Source of the DNA: Paraburkholderia rhizosphaerae
Lineage (GTDB): Bacteria; Pseudomonadota; Gammaproteobacteria; Burkholderiales; Burkholderiaceae
Assembly (NCBI RefSeq): GCF_004366595.1
Contig: NZ_SORE01000001.1
Coordinates: 62,001-126,000, forward strand
Length of the DNA: 64,000 nt
Reading direction: 5' to 3'
How positions within the stretch are numbered: the first letter of the stretch is position 1; the number at the start of each line of letters is the position of its first letter. This document shows positions 15,862 through 24,294 of this stretch, in pieces. Below the pieces are notes generated by a model that worked only from the letters and a program-made list of their open reading frames with translations, was not told the origin of the DNA and searched no databases. The position numbers and the translations under genes were made by a program.

Positions 15862-18498
15862 CTATTCGGCCTGCGCCTGCATCGAAGTGATCCCCACGCA
15901 ATGCCCCTGCACTGACAAATAAGCCGCATCGGCCTTCCCGCTCGGCTTCGGCAGCACATAGTCGACCCGGCATTGCTCCGCCGCACGGTCACCCCACTTC
16001 ACGGTCAGCGATCCCTTATCGTCCAGCCCGCGCGCGAAAATCCGGCTATCTTGTGCGACCACACCGACATTCCGCCCGTTCTGGTCCACCACTTCCGCGC
16101 CAAACGGCAGCGCATCCCCGCCCAGCCGCGGCGCCTGGATCAACGCCGCGCGCCCCGTTACGGTCTTGTACTTCAACATCACGACCGACCCCGCACGCGG
16201 CACCGCATGCTCGGACGTCGATTCGAATTCGACGTCGGTTGACGTGCCCTTCGTATCGAGGTCGACGGTATTCATCCCATACGGCGTCAGATACGGCACG
16301 ACCGCGTAACCGTTGCGGTTCACCTTCACGCCTTGCGCGCTGCTCACCGCCGCACCTTCCGCACCCTTCGCTTCCACGATGCCAAACGTGTCGCCAACCG
16401 TCTGCGAGAACGTCACGCCCCCCGGATGCGCGACGATCGAGCCGCTCACGCCCGCCGACACTTGCGACGAACCCGCCCCGCCACTCGCCGACGCGGTCAA
16501 CTGCGCATACGGCGCACGATAGACGCCGCTCACGCCCGCGTTGCCGTTACCCGACTCACCGTTCTGTCCATACGTGCCATACGCGTTATACGAGAACTGA
16601 TTGTTGTCGCCCAGCGAGCCGCTCACGTTTGCTTGCAGATTCGACGAATCGCCGGTCTTCGACAGGTTGGTCGTCAACAACGGCGCATGCTGCGAGTGGC
16701 CGAGCGGAATCGTCGTGCTCAACATGATCTGATTCGACATCGTGCCGTCCGAATTGCGCGTGCGTCCTGCAGTGATGCTGTACGTGCCGTACTTGTAGCT
16801 GTTCGAGTATCCCGCCTGAAAAAACGTATCGCTGCCGCCGCGATTCCAGTAGTGCTGCGTCGACGCGGTTAGGAACACACTGCCGTGGTCTTTCAGGCTC
16901 TGGTTGACCGTCACCTGTACGCGGCCGCGCTCGCGGTCCACCGAATCCGGATCGCCGCCATGCAGCGCCGCATCGCGAAGTGTCGCGGCATCCTGAAAGC
17001 TCAGATAGCCGGCCGTCGAATAACGATAGGCTGCGACCGTAATGCTCGTGTTGGTCGGATCGATGAATTTGCTGTAGCCGATTCGCAAGCTCGCGCCGTG
17101 CATCGCTTGTTGACCAGGTACTTGGGTCTGCGCGCCGGTCACGTCCGCGGAGAATGCACCGTACTTCGTATTGAAGGCTGCGCCGGCATTCACCGCAACG
17201 TATCCATTCGAAACGATGCCGCCACCGTATGCGGTCAACAGGTTTGTCAACCCGCGCTGCAAAGTGAACTGCGCGAAGTTTGGCTTCGTTTGCAGCGAGT
17301 CGTCGCGCAATTGACCCGCAGTGACGGCAAAGCGCGTCGTGCCAGGACGCAGCGATTGCGCGACCGACGCGTACGGCACGGTAAAACTCCTCGCGCGGCC
17401 GTCCGCCTCTGTCACCGTCACGTCGAGGTTGCCACCGTAGCCGGTCGCGTAAAGATCGTTGATTTCGAACGGGCCCGGCGACACCGTGGTTTCGTAGATG
17501 ACCTGGCCGTTCTGGCGCACCGTCACGCGAGCGTTCGTCTCCGCGGTACCGCGCACCACCGGCGCGTAGCCACGCAGCGATTCGGGCAACATGCGATCGT
17601 CGGTGGCGATCTGCGCGCCGCGAAACGATACGCTGTCGAATACGTCACCTGTCGTGTAGGCGTCGCCGATGGTCACCTGCGAGCGCAGTTTGGTGACATC
17701 GTGCTGAATATACGTGGCAATGTTGTCGAACTGCGTCGCCTGACCTGTCGCCGCGGTGATCGAAGACTGATGGCGAAAGTGCCATGCGCCGATATTCAAG
17801 CCAGCGTTCAGCCCGAGGTACTCCTGCGCCGAATGCACGCCCGCGCCGTCGGTGCGATACGCGTTCGCGTTGTAGCTCAGGAAGCCCGCGTTGACGCCTT
17901 GCTCCCACATCTCGGGAGGAACATAGCCGCGCGCCGAATTGCGCATGTACTTCTGCGGCACGAGAATTCGGATTTTCTGCTCGGCAAAGTCGAACTCAAC
18001 CGTTGCGCCCGGTACCGTTGCCGCGAGGTCGACACACTCATCCGAGCTCCCTGCCGGTGCTCCATCGGCATCGTGCCGGGCGCCCTTATCGGCAGCCGCC
18101 TTCGCGAAGTCGACGCCGAATCCTTGCAACGTTTTGCGACTGAAACAGGGACGCGCGCTTTCATCTTTTTCGGCCGCGATGAACCGGACGTCGTCGTGTG
18201 CAACACGCGTGTCGTTCACCCAGATATCTACCGAATAGAGGCCGGGCGAAACCGGATTGCTTCGCGCAAACCGAGCGACATCGACGGTTTGCGTCGGGTC
18301 TGTACGCAGGAACGTTGAATCGAAAGTGACCGCGCTATTCGCTGTGGTCGTATCGGACTGTTGAATGTCCGCCGCATGGGCGCTGCCTACCACCACGAAG
18401 GCAGACCATACAAGCGCGGCAATGGGCTTTAAACCGGATGAATTAGCTTCGACATTGAAGCAATCGTTAATCTTCGCGGAGCTGAAATTCTTGGTCAT
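15862..18498 (-). CDS. Fimbrial outer-membrane usher (FimD/PapC family)
   Basis: Outer-membrane assembly platform for chaperone-usher fimbriae, 878 residues. After a long leader with the hydrophobic core IAALVWSAFVVVGSAHA, the N-terminal chaperone-binding domain starts at FDSTFLR and holds the usher pattern VDIWVNDTRVAHDDVRF. The 24-strand barrel covers about 190-680, including FRGAQIATDDRMLPESLRGY and the plug region VYETTVSPGPFEINDL. C-terminal domains contain GDALPFGAEVVDQNGRNVG and a Cys pair (CRVDY, QGHCVG). It is the last gene of the fimbrial set and has its own 220-bp A/T-rich upstream region with a regulatory element. Confidence 0.95.
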   Translation of the reverse strand: MTKNFSSAKINDCFNVEANSSGLKPIAALVWSAFVVVGSAHAADIQQSDTTTANSAVTFDSTFLRTDPTQTVDVARFARSNPVSPGLYSVDIWVNDTRVAHDDVRFIAAEKDESARPCFSRKTLQGFGVDFAKAAADKGARHDADGAPAGSSDECVDLAATVPGATVEFDFAEQKIRILVPQKYMRNSARGYVPPEMWEQGVNAGFLSYNANAYRTDGAGVHSAQEYLGLNAGLNIGAWHFRHQSSITAATGQATQFDNIATYIQHDVTKLRSQVTIGDAYTTGDVFDSVSFRGAQIATDDRMLPESLRGYAPVVRGTAETNARVTVRQNGQVIYETTVSPGPFEINDLYATGYGGNLDVTVTEADGRARSFTVPYASVAQSLRPGTTRFAVTAGQLRDDSLQTKPNFAQFTLQRGLTNLLTAYGGGIVSNGYVAVNAGAAFNTKYGAFSADVTGAQTQVPGQQAMHGASLRIGYSKFIDPTNTSITVAAYRYSTAGYLSFQDAATLRDAALHGGDPDSVDRERGRVQVTVNQSLKDHGSVFLTASTQHYWNRGGSDTFFQAGYSNSYKYGTYSITAGRTRNSDGTMSNQIMLSTTIPLGHSQHAPLLTTNLSKTGDSSNLQANVSGSLGDNNQFSYNAYGTYGQNGESGNGNAGVSGVYRAPYAQLTASASGGAGSSQVSAGVSGSIVAHPGGVTFSQTVGDTFGIVEAKGAEGAAVSSAQGVKVNRNGYAVVPYLTPYGMNTVDLDTKGTSTDVEFESTSEHAVPRAGSVVMLKYKTVTGRAALIQAPRLGGDALPFGAEVVDQNGRNVGVVAQDSRIFARGLDDKGSLTVKWGDRAAEQCRVDYVLPKPSGKADAAYLSVQGHCVGITSMQAQAE

Positions 18499-18575
18499 TT
18501 ACAGGACTCGAAACAGGCAGGTCGTTATCTCGAAAAGTTAAAAACGATGTTATTAATTCGAGATCCCGAAGTACC

Positions 18576-18599
18576 TAAGACGACTCCTATTTTTGAGAT
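18576..18599. promoter_or_regulatory. Palindromic element upstream of the usher, shared with the pilin promoter region
   Basis: The core TAAGACGACTCCTA is an imperfect inverted repeat (TAAGA-N4-TCCTA), followed by TTTTTGAGAT. It matches 20 of 24 positions with the element at 20448-20471 upstream of the pilin. The centre lies about 90 bp before the usher start. The half-site shape resembles RcsB/NarL-type operators; the actual regulator is unknown. Confidence 0.5.
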
Positions 18600-18719
18600 A
18601 GCGTTTAGGACAAGCGTTATTCAACGTGCGCTGCCATGGCCGCGCACGTGACGCGCAAAGCAGAAAAGCTGGGATGACCAGGAAAGCGGCCGAGCGGCCG
18701 CCGAAGGATGGAGTTTTGC

Positions 18720-19472
18720 TTACTGATGGAGCGGCGCGTCACCCGTCAATGCGCCGCCATAGTCGCTTATCGCGGTGAAATGAACCGTCGACGAGCCCGG
18801 CACTGAATTCATATTCGGCACGGTAATAACCGCGGTACCACGCGGCGGTACCATACCGCCCGTTTCGTTCCGCCAGGTTTGCGAACCGTTCACCACGCCC
18901 ACTTCGCTAAACGACACAAAATACGGAGTCGGGTTCGACACTGCCAATGCTTGTCCCTTCCCCTGGGGCGCGGGGACAAGTTTCCATTCCAATTGACGTG
19001 GCGCTTCTTCTGGACTTCCAGGCAGCTTCGGCGGCCGCACGAAGACTTTGATGCGCGTGCGGAACGCAAACTGCAACGTGTTCGTATCGGCCTTCTGCTC
19101 GGCTTTCGGCGGAATATCGAGCACATTCAACCAGTAGACTGACTCACGGTCTTGCGGCAACGTTGTGTCGCCGCTAAAGATCACGCGCAACGTCTGCGTC
19201 TTGTGGGCATCCATTCGAAAGATCGGCGGCGTGATCAAAAACGGCACTTTGATTTCGCCTGGCTTCGAATCTGCGTTGCCATCGTCCATCCAAACCTGGA
19301 CCAGCGAAGGACTTTTGCTATCGTTTTCAAGTCTGACCGTCACTTCGCGCTGACCGAGCGGATACACTACACGCGTTCCACCGATCGTCACACTTGCGTG
19401 CGAGCTGTTTGCCAGCAGCGCCGCAACAATGCTCACGATAGTCATGATCACGGTTCGGACAAGGGTGTTCAT
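18720..19472 (-). CDS. Periplasmic fimbrial chaperone (PapD/FimC family)
   Basis: A 250-residue chaperone that caps fimbrial subunits and delivers them to the usher. It has a signal peptide (IVSIVAALLANSSHA) and the G1-strand and family motifs GGTRVVYPLGQREVTVRLEN, PFLITPPIFRMDAHKTQTLR and ESVYWLNVLDIPP. The Arg of the F-strand and Lys of the G1-strand used to anchor subunit C-termini are within these motifs. It lies between the pilin and usher genes, each gap about 220-230 bp, which is longer than usual for such operons. Confidence 0.93.
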   Translation of the reverse strand: MNTLVRTVIMTIVSIVAALLANSSHASVTIGGTRVVYPLGQREVTVRLENDSKSPSLVQVWMDDGNADSKPGEIKVPFLITPPIFRMDAHKTQTLRVIFSGDTTLPQDRESVYWLNVLDIPPKAEQKADTNTLQFAFRTRIKVFVRPPKLPGSPEEAPRQLEWKLVPAPQGKGQALAVSNPTPYFVSFSEVGVVNGSQTWRNETGGMVPPRGTAVITVPNMNSVPGSSTVHFTAISDYGGALTGDAPLHQ

Positions 19473-19663
19473 CTGTTTCCCCTTTTTTATTCCAGATTGA
19501 AAACAGGCTGACTAAAACGCGGCTTCGTTTGCAGACATATAGCCCGTCGCACTGCATTGCACTCGATAATTCAGGATAGCCGAATCATCGAAAACCGGAA
19601 TGCTGCGGATATCGATCAAAATGAATTAGTTCACAAGCGGATTTCCGGCGCCTTCGAAAACAG

Positions 19664-19692
19664 AGAGGGCGCCGCGCAGGCCGACGCCCTCT
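19664..19692 (-). terminator. Intrinsic terminator after the pilin gene
   Basis: AGAGGGCG and CGCCCTCT form an eight-base-pair stem around a 13-base loop, 10 bp after the pilin stop. On the minus strand the hairpin is followed by CTGTTTTCG. A leaky terminator here would give more pilin than chaperone and usher, as is common in fimbrial operons. Confidence 0.6.
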
Positions 19693-19701
19693 TCCCGTGA
19701 C

Positions 19702-20268
19702 TTACTGATATTGCATCGTGTATTGCACCGAAGTCGACACCGTGCCAGCTTGAGCTTTATCCGTCGCGTAGTACTGTGCGAAATACTTCAGCACTGCTGA
19801 GCCGCCGGAGATCGCCGTACCGTTCGTGTTGACGTCGTTGTTTTGCCCGCTGAGGATGTTGATGGGCTGCATGTTCGCATTGAGCAAGCGCACTTCGACA
19901 TTCTTCGCACCCGCGGCGCCCGCCATGTTCGTCAGATAACCCGACGACTGGTCGACTGTCGGGCCATTCTCGAAACGGGCAACCGCTTTAGTAGCAGCAC
20001 CGGAACAGCCGCTCAGCACCATCTGGATATCGCCCGCGTTCGACGTCCCCGCGACCGCACCCGCGGAGGCGAGCGAACCTGCCTGGACCGTCGGCAACGT
20101 TACCGAAATATCTGCCGGCGCCCCCGTCGCGGTGCCATTGATCGAACACGTCGTGTCCGACACCATGCCTTGAATCGTGATCGTGCCGTCCGCGGCATGA
20201 GCGTTAAGCGAAGCAATGCCAATAACACCGGCGGCAGCCAGAACGAACGCAGAGAAACGCAGTTTCAT
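19702..20268 (-). CDS. Major fimbrial subunit (type 1 pilin, FimA-like)
   Basis: A 188-residue exported pilin. The signal peptide ends at LNAHA, and the mature protein starts ADGTITIQGMVSDTTCSING. It has the conserved disulfide Cys pair (TTCSI and SGCSG) and the C-terminal donor-strand pattern with penultimate Tyr (VQYTMQYQ). The first gene of the fimbrial cluster, it is followed by the terminator-like hairpin, consistent with its being the abundant structural subunit. No second pilin or tip adhesin gene is found next to it. Confidence 0.93.
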   Translation of the reverse strand: MKLRFSAFVLAAAGVIGIASLNAHAADGTITIQGMVSDTTCSINGTATGAPADISVTLPTVQAGSLASAGAVAGTSNAGDIQMVLSGCSGAATKAVARFENGPTVDQSSGYLTNMAGAAGAKNVEVRLLNANMQPINILSGQNNDVNTNGTAISGGSAVLKYFAQYYATDKAQAGTVSTSVQYTMQYQ

Positions 20269-20742
20269 ACTTGATACTCCAATAAATTAAAGACAGCAGA
20301 TTGAAATCGGCGCCGCCCGGTGGATTGATCGGTGCGCGTCCCCTGATGCGCCGATCGCGCCGGCGTCGTTGTCGGACGCCTTGGTTGAAGCACTGAAGCA
20401 GCCATCAGGTTGAAAAGAATCTTAAAAAAGCGCGGCATAAGAATCCGTAAGACAACTCTTAAATTTGAGATGATTGTCTCGGCAACGGACTGGGCGGCCG
20501 CCGGCGCAAAAAACCAAGGTGAGGACGTTCGGGAGCCGGGATACTGCAGTCGGCTTGAGTCTGTGACACGTGCTGGAAAGCCCAGCTACGCAAACGAAGA
20601 CGCCGCATCGGTTGCCCGATGCGGCATCATGGCGAGGGAAAGGTGAGGATATTCGGGATTTGGACTACCGAAGCGCCGACCGGCGGGCAGCGCCGCGCCC
20701 CGGCCGGGGTATCGGCCGATGCGAGCATTCGCCGGCCGCCGT
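20269..20742. promoter_or_regulatory. 474-bp region upstream of the pilin: palindromic element, direct repeat and hairpin
   Basis: No convincing gene. It should hold the pilin promoter (minus strand). A 24-bp element at 20448-20471 (core TAAGACAACTCTTA) is shared with the usher upstream region, and further TAAGA half-sites lie at 20438 and nearby. A near-repeat, GGTGAGGACGTTCGGGA at about 20519 and GGTGAGGATATTCGGGA at about 20643, flanks a perfect hairpin at 20602-20625 (GCCGCATCGG, loop TTGC, CCGATGCGGC). The hairpin lies after the H-NS gene and has no U-tract. Confidence 0.55.
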
Positions 20743-21036
20743 TTACTCTTCGATCAGGAAGCGGTCACGATTCTTCCCTGCCAGCCAGCCAGGAGCGCGG
20801 CCTCGGCCGCTCCACGTCTCGCCGGTCTTTGGGTTGCGATACTTGGGTGGAAGAGCCGGTTTACGCACTGCCGAACGCTTCTTGCTCGAAAAGCCAAGTT
20901 CTTCGGCGGTAATGCCGTATTCGGCTATCTTCTCCTTGATATTCGCAATGGCCTGCATGACTTCCTTGTCGCGGGCAAGTGACATTTCCTTGTGAAGCTT
21001 TTCGAGTTGCGCAGTCAGCTGCTTATATGTGGCCAT
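20743..21036 (-). CDS. H-NS-family nucleoid protein (short)
   Basis: A 97-residue DNA-binding protein. The N-terminal half is a charged coiled-coil (YKQLTAQLEKLHKEMSLARD) with the linker YGITAEELGF. The C-terminal domain holds the H-NS motif PKYRNPKTGETWSGRGRAPGW, with the minor-groove hook GRGRAPGW. Burkholderiales carry several such paralogues that silence A/T-rich genes. It lies upstream of the fimbrial cluster, whose promoters are A/T-rich, so local silencing is plausible but not shown. Confidence 0.9.
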   Translation of the reverse strand: MATYKQLTAQLEKLHKEMSLARDKEVMQAIANIKEKIAEYGITAEELGFSSKKRSAVRKPALPPKYRNPKTGETWSGRGRAPGWLAGKNRDRFLIEE

Positions 21037-21133
21037 CGAGCATCGTCTCCTTTCAGTGTCGAGTACGGCAGTGTGACCGTACCAGACACAAAAAGTGCCG
21101 GGTAGCCTGTATTGCCCCGATAAGGAAATGAAA

Positions 21134-21340
21134 TTAGCGCTTGTGCGCTCGCGCCTCGAGCGCTTTCAATGCTTCGCTGAGCTTCTTGACGCGGTCTGCC
21201 TGCGCCGGGACCAGCACCGCGCCAGACACCGAATTGATGCGATTTCGCCAATAAGACAACGGAATACCGTCATTCGGCGAAATGCGTGAAATTATCCGTT
21301 CCAGGTGCTCTATGTCCTTTTCGATCTGATCGTGATTCAT
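21134..21340 (-). CDS. Small conserved hypothetical protein
   Basis: A 68-residue charged protein without signal or membrane segment. The first 20 residues (NHDQIEKDIEHLERIIS) and the last 25 (ADRVKKLSEALKALEARAHK) are predicted helices on either side of a short Pro/Gly-containing segment PNDGIPLSYWRNRINSV. The ribosome site GGGGAAGG lies directly before the ATG. It is followed at about 100 bp by the H-NS gene on the same strand. Function unknown; a helical hairpin that binds another protein is possible. Confidence 0.6.
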   Translation of the reverse strand: MNHDQIEKDIEHLERIISRISPNDGIPLSYWRNRINSVSGAVLVPAQADRVKKLSEALKALEARAHKR

Positions 21341-21806
21341 CGCCTTCCCCGTATTGTCGGTATGTCGAGTCGCCCGTCAATTCCGCGAGCGGCTTCGCGG
21401 GAATTCGGCTTTGGCGTTTCACGAGCTTTATTCTTTTAAAGACTTCTTTCCGGTATTGCGTGAAACCGCACGGCGGCGCGATGTTATTTGCATCGTCGCC
21501 GCAAACGACTGCAAACCACTATAAGGCTTCCAGTGCACCGGTGTCCGTTGCCCGCCGCACGGAAATGTGAGGTAGGTCGCGACTCGTAACCGGTAAGAAT
21601 GCCGCATCGAAAGAGACCGGAGCGGCGGCGTGCGCCCGCCCGACTAAAAGAGAACTGCAACGGGAAATAAATAAGCTATCTGTCAGCTTATGCCCGCCGA
21701 CTGATTCAGGAATCGCCTTTTTCTGACTTGAGCGGCAATCAGAATCGCGATAAATCAAAGGACCACAACCGATTTACCGCTTCCGGCACTTCAGAGCCGC
21801 TTCCAG
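21341..21806. other. 466-bp region without a recognised gene; hairpins and an ECF-promoter match
   Basis: I see no supported gene. Two imperfect hairpins occur, at about 21379-21405 (AATTCC/GGGAATT with GCGA/TCGC) and at about 21475-21500 (GCGGCG/CGATG arms). On the plus strand there is an exact GTAACC-N16-CGAA match at 21586-21611, followed by a Pro/Arg-like G/C-rich stretch and then an A/T-rich stretch without an open frame. The region also contains the promoter of the 68-residue protein. Confidence 0.45.
21586..21611 (+). promoter_or_regulatory. Third GTAACC-N16-CGAA match (possible orphan ECF promoter)
   Basis: GTAACC at 21586-21591 and CGAA at 21608-21611 with exactly 16 bases between. 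It is intergenic but points against the neighbouring minus-strand genes, and no start codon with a ribosome site follows. It is either a chance match or drives a non-coding or antisense RNA over the small lipoprotein gene. Confidence 0.35.
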
Positions 21807-22100
21807 TTATTTGCGCTTGCACGCATACAGCAGATTGCGGACACCGCCTTCGACCGTCTGACGGACCACTTCATACCCGCCGCCTTCGCAACTCGCAGCC
21901 GCCTGCTGCTCGCAGGAATCCGAGCCGACCGGACATTGGACAAGCGTCGTCGGGCTACCGTCTGATGCAAACAACGGTGCGCTGCTACCACAGCCGGCCA
22001 GGGCGGCAACCGCCGCCAGCGCCGCGATCGCTCTCGCCGCGTGAAGCGGACGGAACGCCCGGGCCGCGCGCACCACTGCAAAGACCTGACTATGTTTCAT
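21807..22100 (-). CDS. Small putative lipoprotein
   Basis: A 97-residue protein. A basic N-terminus is followed by the hydrophobic stretch AIAALAAVAALAGC, a good lipobox (LAGC). The mature part contains five further Cys residues (VQCPVGSDSCEQQAAASCEGGGYEVV ... YACK, described by positions 52-95), which suggests disulfides in the periplasm. No family is recognised. The ATG at 22100 is chosen because it starts the lipoprotein signal. It follows the BON-like secreted protein by 65 bp and is probably in its transcript. Confidence 0.62.
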   Translation of the reverse strand: MKHSQVFAVVRAARAFRPLHAARAIAALAAVAALAGCGSSAPLFASDGSPTTLVQCPVGSDSCEQQAAASCEGGGYEVVRQTVEGGVRNLLYACKRK

Positions 22101-22165
22101 AGGCAACCCCGATTGGACCTTTTGTTTTTGACTCCGCGATTGTGCCATGTGGCCGCTACATTGCG

Positions 22166-22753
22166 TCATTGCGCATCGCTCGCGCCAGCTGGCTGGTCGG
22201 GCGCGGCAAGCGTCTTGTACGGAAGGGGCATACGGGCGCTCGAGCCGATCCGGATAAAGACCTGTTCGACGTCCGGAATCGCTTCGAGTTGCCGGCGCAG
22301 CGCCTGCCGATCGAACGACGCCGGCGCGCAGCCCTCCGCGTAAACGAAACGGCGTTGCACGGTAATCCACAGGCTGGCGCCGTCAAACGTGTGAGGATTG
22401 TTCAGACGCGCGCGAATCGCGTCGGCGATTGGTTGATCGTACATATAGGAATTGGGCTTCGTGCATTTGTGCGCAAGCCAGCAAGTCGTGCCGCGCTCGA
22501 CCCGATAATGCGCGTCGTCTTCCATCTGCGCGCGGGTCATCAACGGACCCAGCGGAACTGGACAATCCGTCATTGAATGCGAAAGTTCGAAGAACGGATC
22601 GTTGAACCAGTTCTTACGTTCGACTGCACCGGCCGCGGACGACGCGTGCTGTTGCGCATATGACGGTTGTGCGTGGCACAGCCAGGTCGCGGCCACCAGC
22701 AGCGCTGCTGCTATGCCTACCTCGTGAACCTTTCGGATAGCTGAAGGTGCCAT
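22166..22753 (-). CDS. Secreted protein with BON-like C-terminal domain
   Basis: A 195-residue exported protein. The ATG at 22753 has GAGGAG six bases upstream and begins a signal peptide ending near PSYAQQ. The C-terminal half (about 100-180: ADAIRARLNNPHTF, DGASLWITVQRRFVYAEG, LEAIPDVEQVFIRIG) has the alternating pattern of BON domains, which bind lipid or other envelope parts. Two Cys (DCPV, TTCW) and more near KCTK and EGCA could form disulfides. It starts 29 bp after the sigma-54 activator gene and may be co-transcribed with it. Function unknown. Confidence 0.65.
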   Translation of the reverse strand: MAPSAIRKVHEVGIAAALLVAATWLCHAQPSYAQQHASSAAGAVERKNWFNDPFFELSHSMTDCPVPLGPLMTRAQMEDDAHYRVERGTTCWLAHKCTKPNSYMYDQPIADAIRARLNNPHTFDGASLWITVQRRFVYAEGCAPASFDRQALRRQLEAIPDVEQVFIRIGSSARMPLPYKTLAAPDQPAGASDAQ

Positions 22754-22782
22754 GCGATGCTCCTCGTTCCGGCCGTGGCCGA

Positions 22783-24294
22783 TCACACGTCGATACCGTA
22801 TGCCGCGATCTTTTTATAAAGTGTGGCGCGTCCGATGCCGATTTTGTCCGCGGTCTGCGCGACATGTCCACCACATGCGCGCAATGCTTCGTTGAGGTAG
22901 CGCCTTTCGAATTCCGCCATCGCGTCCGCCCACGGTTGCACGGACGGCGACGGGGTTGGCTTGTCCGTTGCCTCACTGGTTGCTTCATCCGTTGCGACTA
23001 CCCGCGCGGACCCGCGAAACGCAAGCACTTCACGTGTACCCTGCTCCGCCGCGGCGCGCTGTGCAGGGCCGATAAACCGTGCGAGTACCCGCGCGTCGAT
23101 CCGCTCGCTATCCGACAGCATCACCGCGCGCTCGAGCGTGTTGCGCAACTCGCGCACATTGCCCGGCCACGCGTACGAACGCAAACATTGCAGCGCGTCG
23201 TCCTGAAGCTGGAAATGGCGGCCGCCGTGGGATTGCATCGCCAGGTCTTCGAGAATCACGTACGCGAGCGCCTCGACATCGGACAATCGTTCGCGCAGCG
23301 GCGGCGCATCGATCGTCAGCACGTTAAGGCGATAGAACAGATCGGCCCGAAAACGCCCGGCGGCAACAAGCGCGCCCAAATCCGCCGACGTCGCCGCGAT
23401 GATCCGCACGTCCGCGCGCATGATCCGGTTCGAGCCGGGCGGCTCAAACTCGCCGTCCTGCAGCACCCGCAACAGTTTGCCTTGGAGCGGAATCGGCATA
23501 TCGCCGATCTCATCGAGAAACAGCGTGCCGCCGTCCGCCAGTTCGAATTTGCCGACACACCCGTTGCGATCGGCGCCGGTGTGCGCACCGGCCGCCGCGC
23601 CAAACAATTCGACTTCGAGCCGCGTATCCGGGATTGCGGCCACGTTGACGGTGACAAGCGGCTTGCCCGCACGTGGCGACGCGCCGTGAATCGCATGCGC
23701 GAGCAGTTCCTTGCCGGTGCCCGTCTCGCCGCGCAACAGCACCGGCGATTCGACCTGCGCCGCGCGGCGGGCGTCACGCTTCACAGCAAGACTCGCCGCG
23801 CTGCTGCCGACAAAGCTCGCGAACGTGTACTTCGCACGGCGCGCCTGTGCAAGCGACTGGCGCGTCGCGATCAATTCCTGCCGCACACGCGAGTAGTGCG
23901 AAAAGAGCGGTGTCAGCGCCTTCATTTCATCGAACAGCGCGAAGCCGACCGCGCCGATGGTCGTGCCTGCTTCGTCTTTCAGCGGCAGCCGTGTGACGAC
24001 CAGCGGCTCGCGATCCGTTTCGAGAATGTCGAGCAGAATCGGTTTGCCGGTCGTGACAACCTCGCGCATCAGGCTATTCGGAATCACGGCCTCGCAATCG
24101 CGGCCGATCGCCTGCTGCGGGTCGGAGAACCCGAAGCGGGCTGCGTAGCGTTTGTTGATCCATACGACGCGCGCATCCGCATCGACGATAAAGGTGCCTT
24201 CGCTGAAGTTCTCGAAAGTGCGAAACAGCGAATCCATCGCCCTGCGCAGCACGTCGCTGTAGGTCGCGGGCATTGCGCTCCAGTCGTTCATCAT
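22783..24294 (-). CDS. Sigma-54-dependent activator with PAS domain; GAHTGA variant
   Basis: A 503-residue enhancer-binding protein. Residues about 20-130 form a PAS domain (EGTFIVDADARVVWINKRYAA). The AAA+ domain follows with Walker A GETGTGKE, Walker B GGTLFLDEIG and the sensor and WPGNVREL motifs, and the C-terminus is a Fis-type HTH (AQTADKIGIGRATLYKKI). The sigma-54 contact loop, normally GAFTGA, reads GAHTGA with His at position 238. It is divergent to a GntP permease, the same arrangement as the 3-hydroxybutyrate regulator PA2005 and its permease in Pseudomonas aeruginosa, which suggests the same role. Two palindromes between the genes are probable binding sites. Confidence 0.88.
   Translation of the reverse strand: MMNDWSAMPATYSDVLRRAMDSLFRTFENFSEGTFIVDADARVVWINKRYAARFGFSDPQQAIGRDCEAVIPNSLMREVVTTGKPILLDILETDREPLVVTRLPLKDEAGTTIGAVGFALFDEMKALTPLFSHYSRVRQELIATRQSLAQARRAKYTFASFVGSSAASLAVKRDARRAAQVESPVLLRGETGTGKELLAHAIHGASPRAGKPLVTVNVAAIPDTRLEVELFGAAAGAHTGADRNGCVGKFELADGGTLFLDEIGDMPIPLQGKLLRVLQDGEFEPPGSNRIMRADVRIIAATSADLGALVAAGRFRADLFYRLNVLTIDAPPLRERLSDVEALAYVILEDLAMQSHGGRHFQLQDDALQCLRSYAWPGNVRELRNTLERAVMLSDSERIDARVLARFIGPAQRAAAEQGTREVLAFRGSARVVATDEATSEATDKPTPSPSVQPWADAMAEFERRYLNEALRACGGHVAQTADKIGIGRATLYKKIAAYGIDV

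Noticed and set aside
16885..18318. Open frame of 477 codons on the plus strand inside the usher
   Set aside because: Antisense shadow of a clear FimD-type usher.
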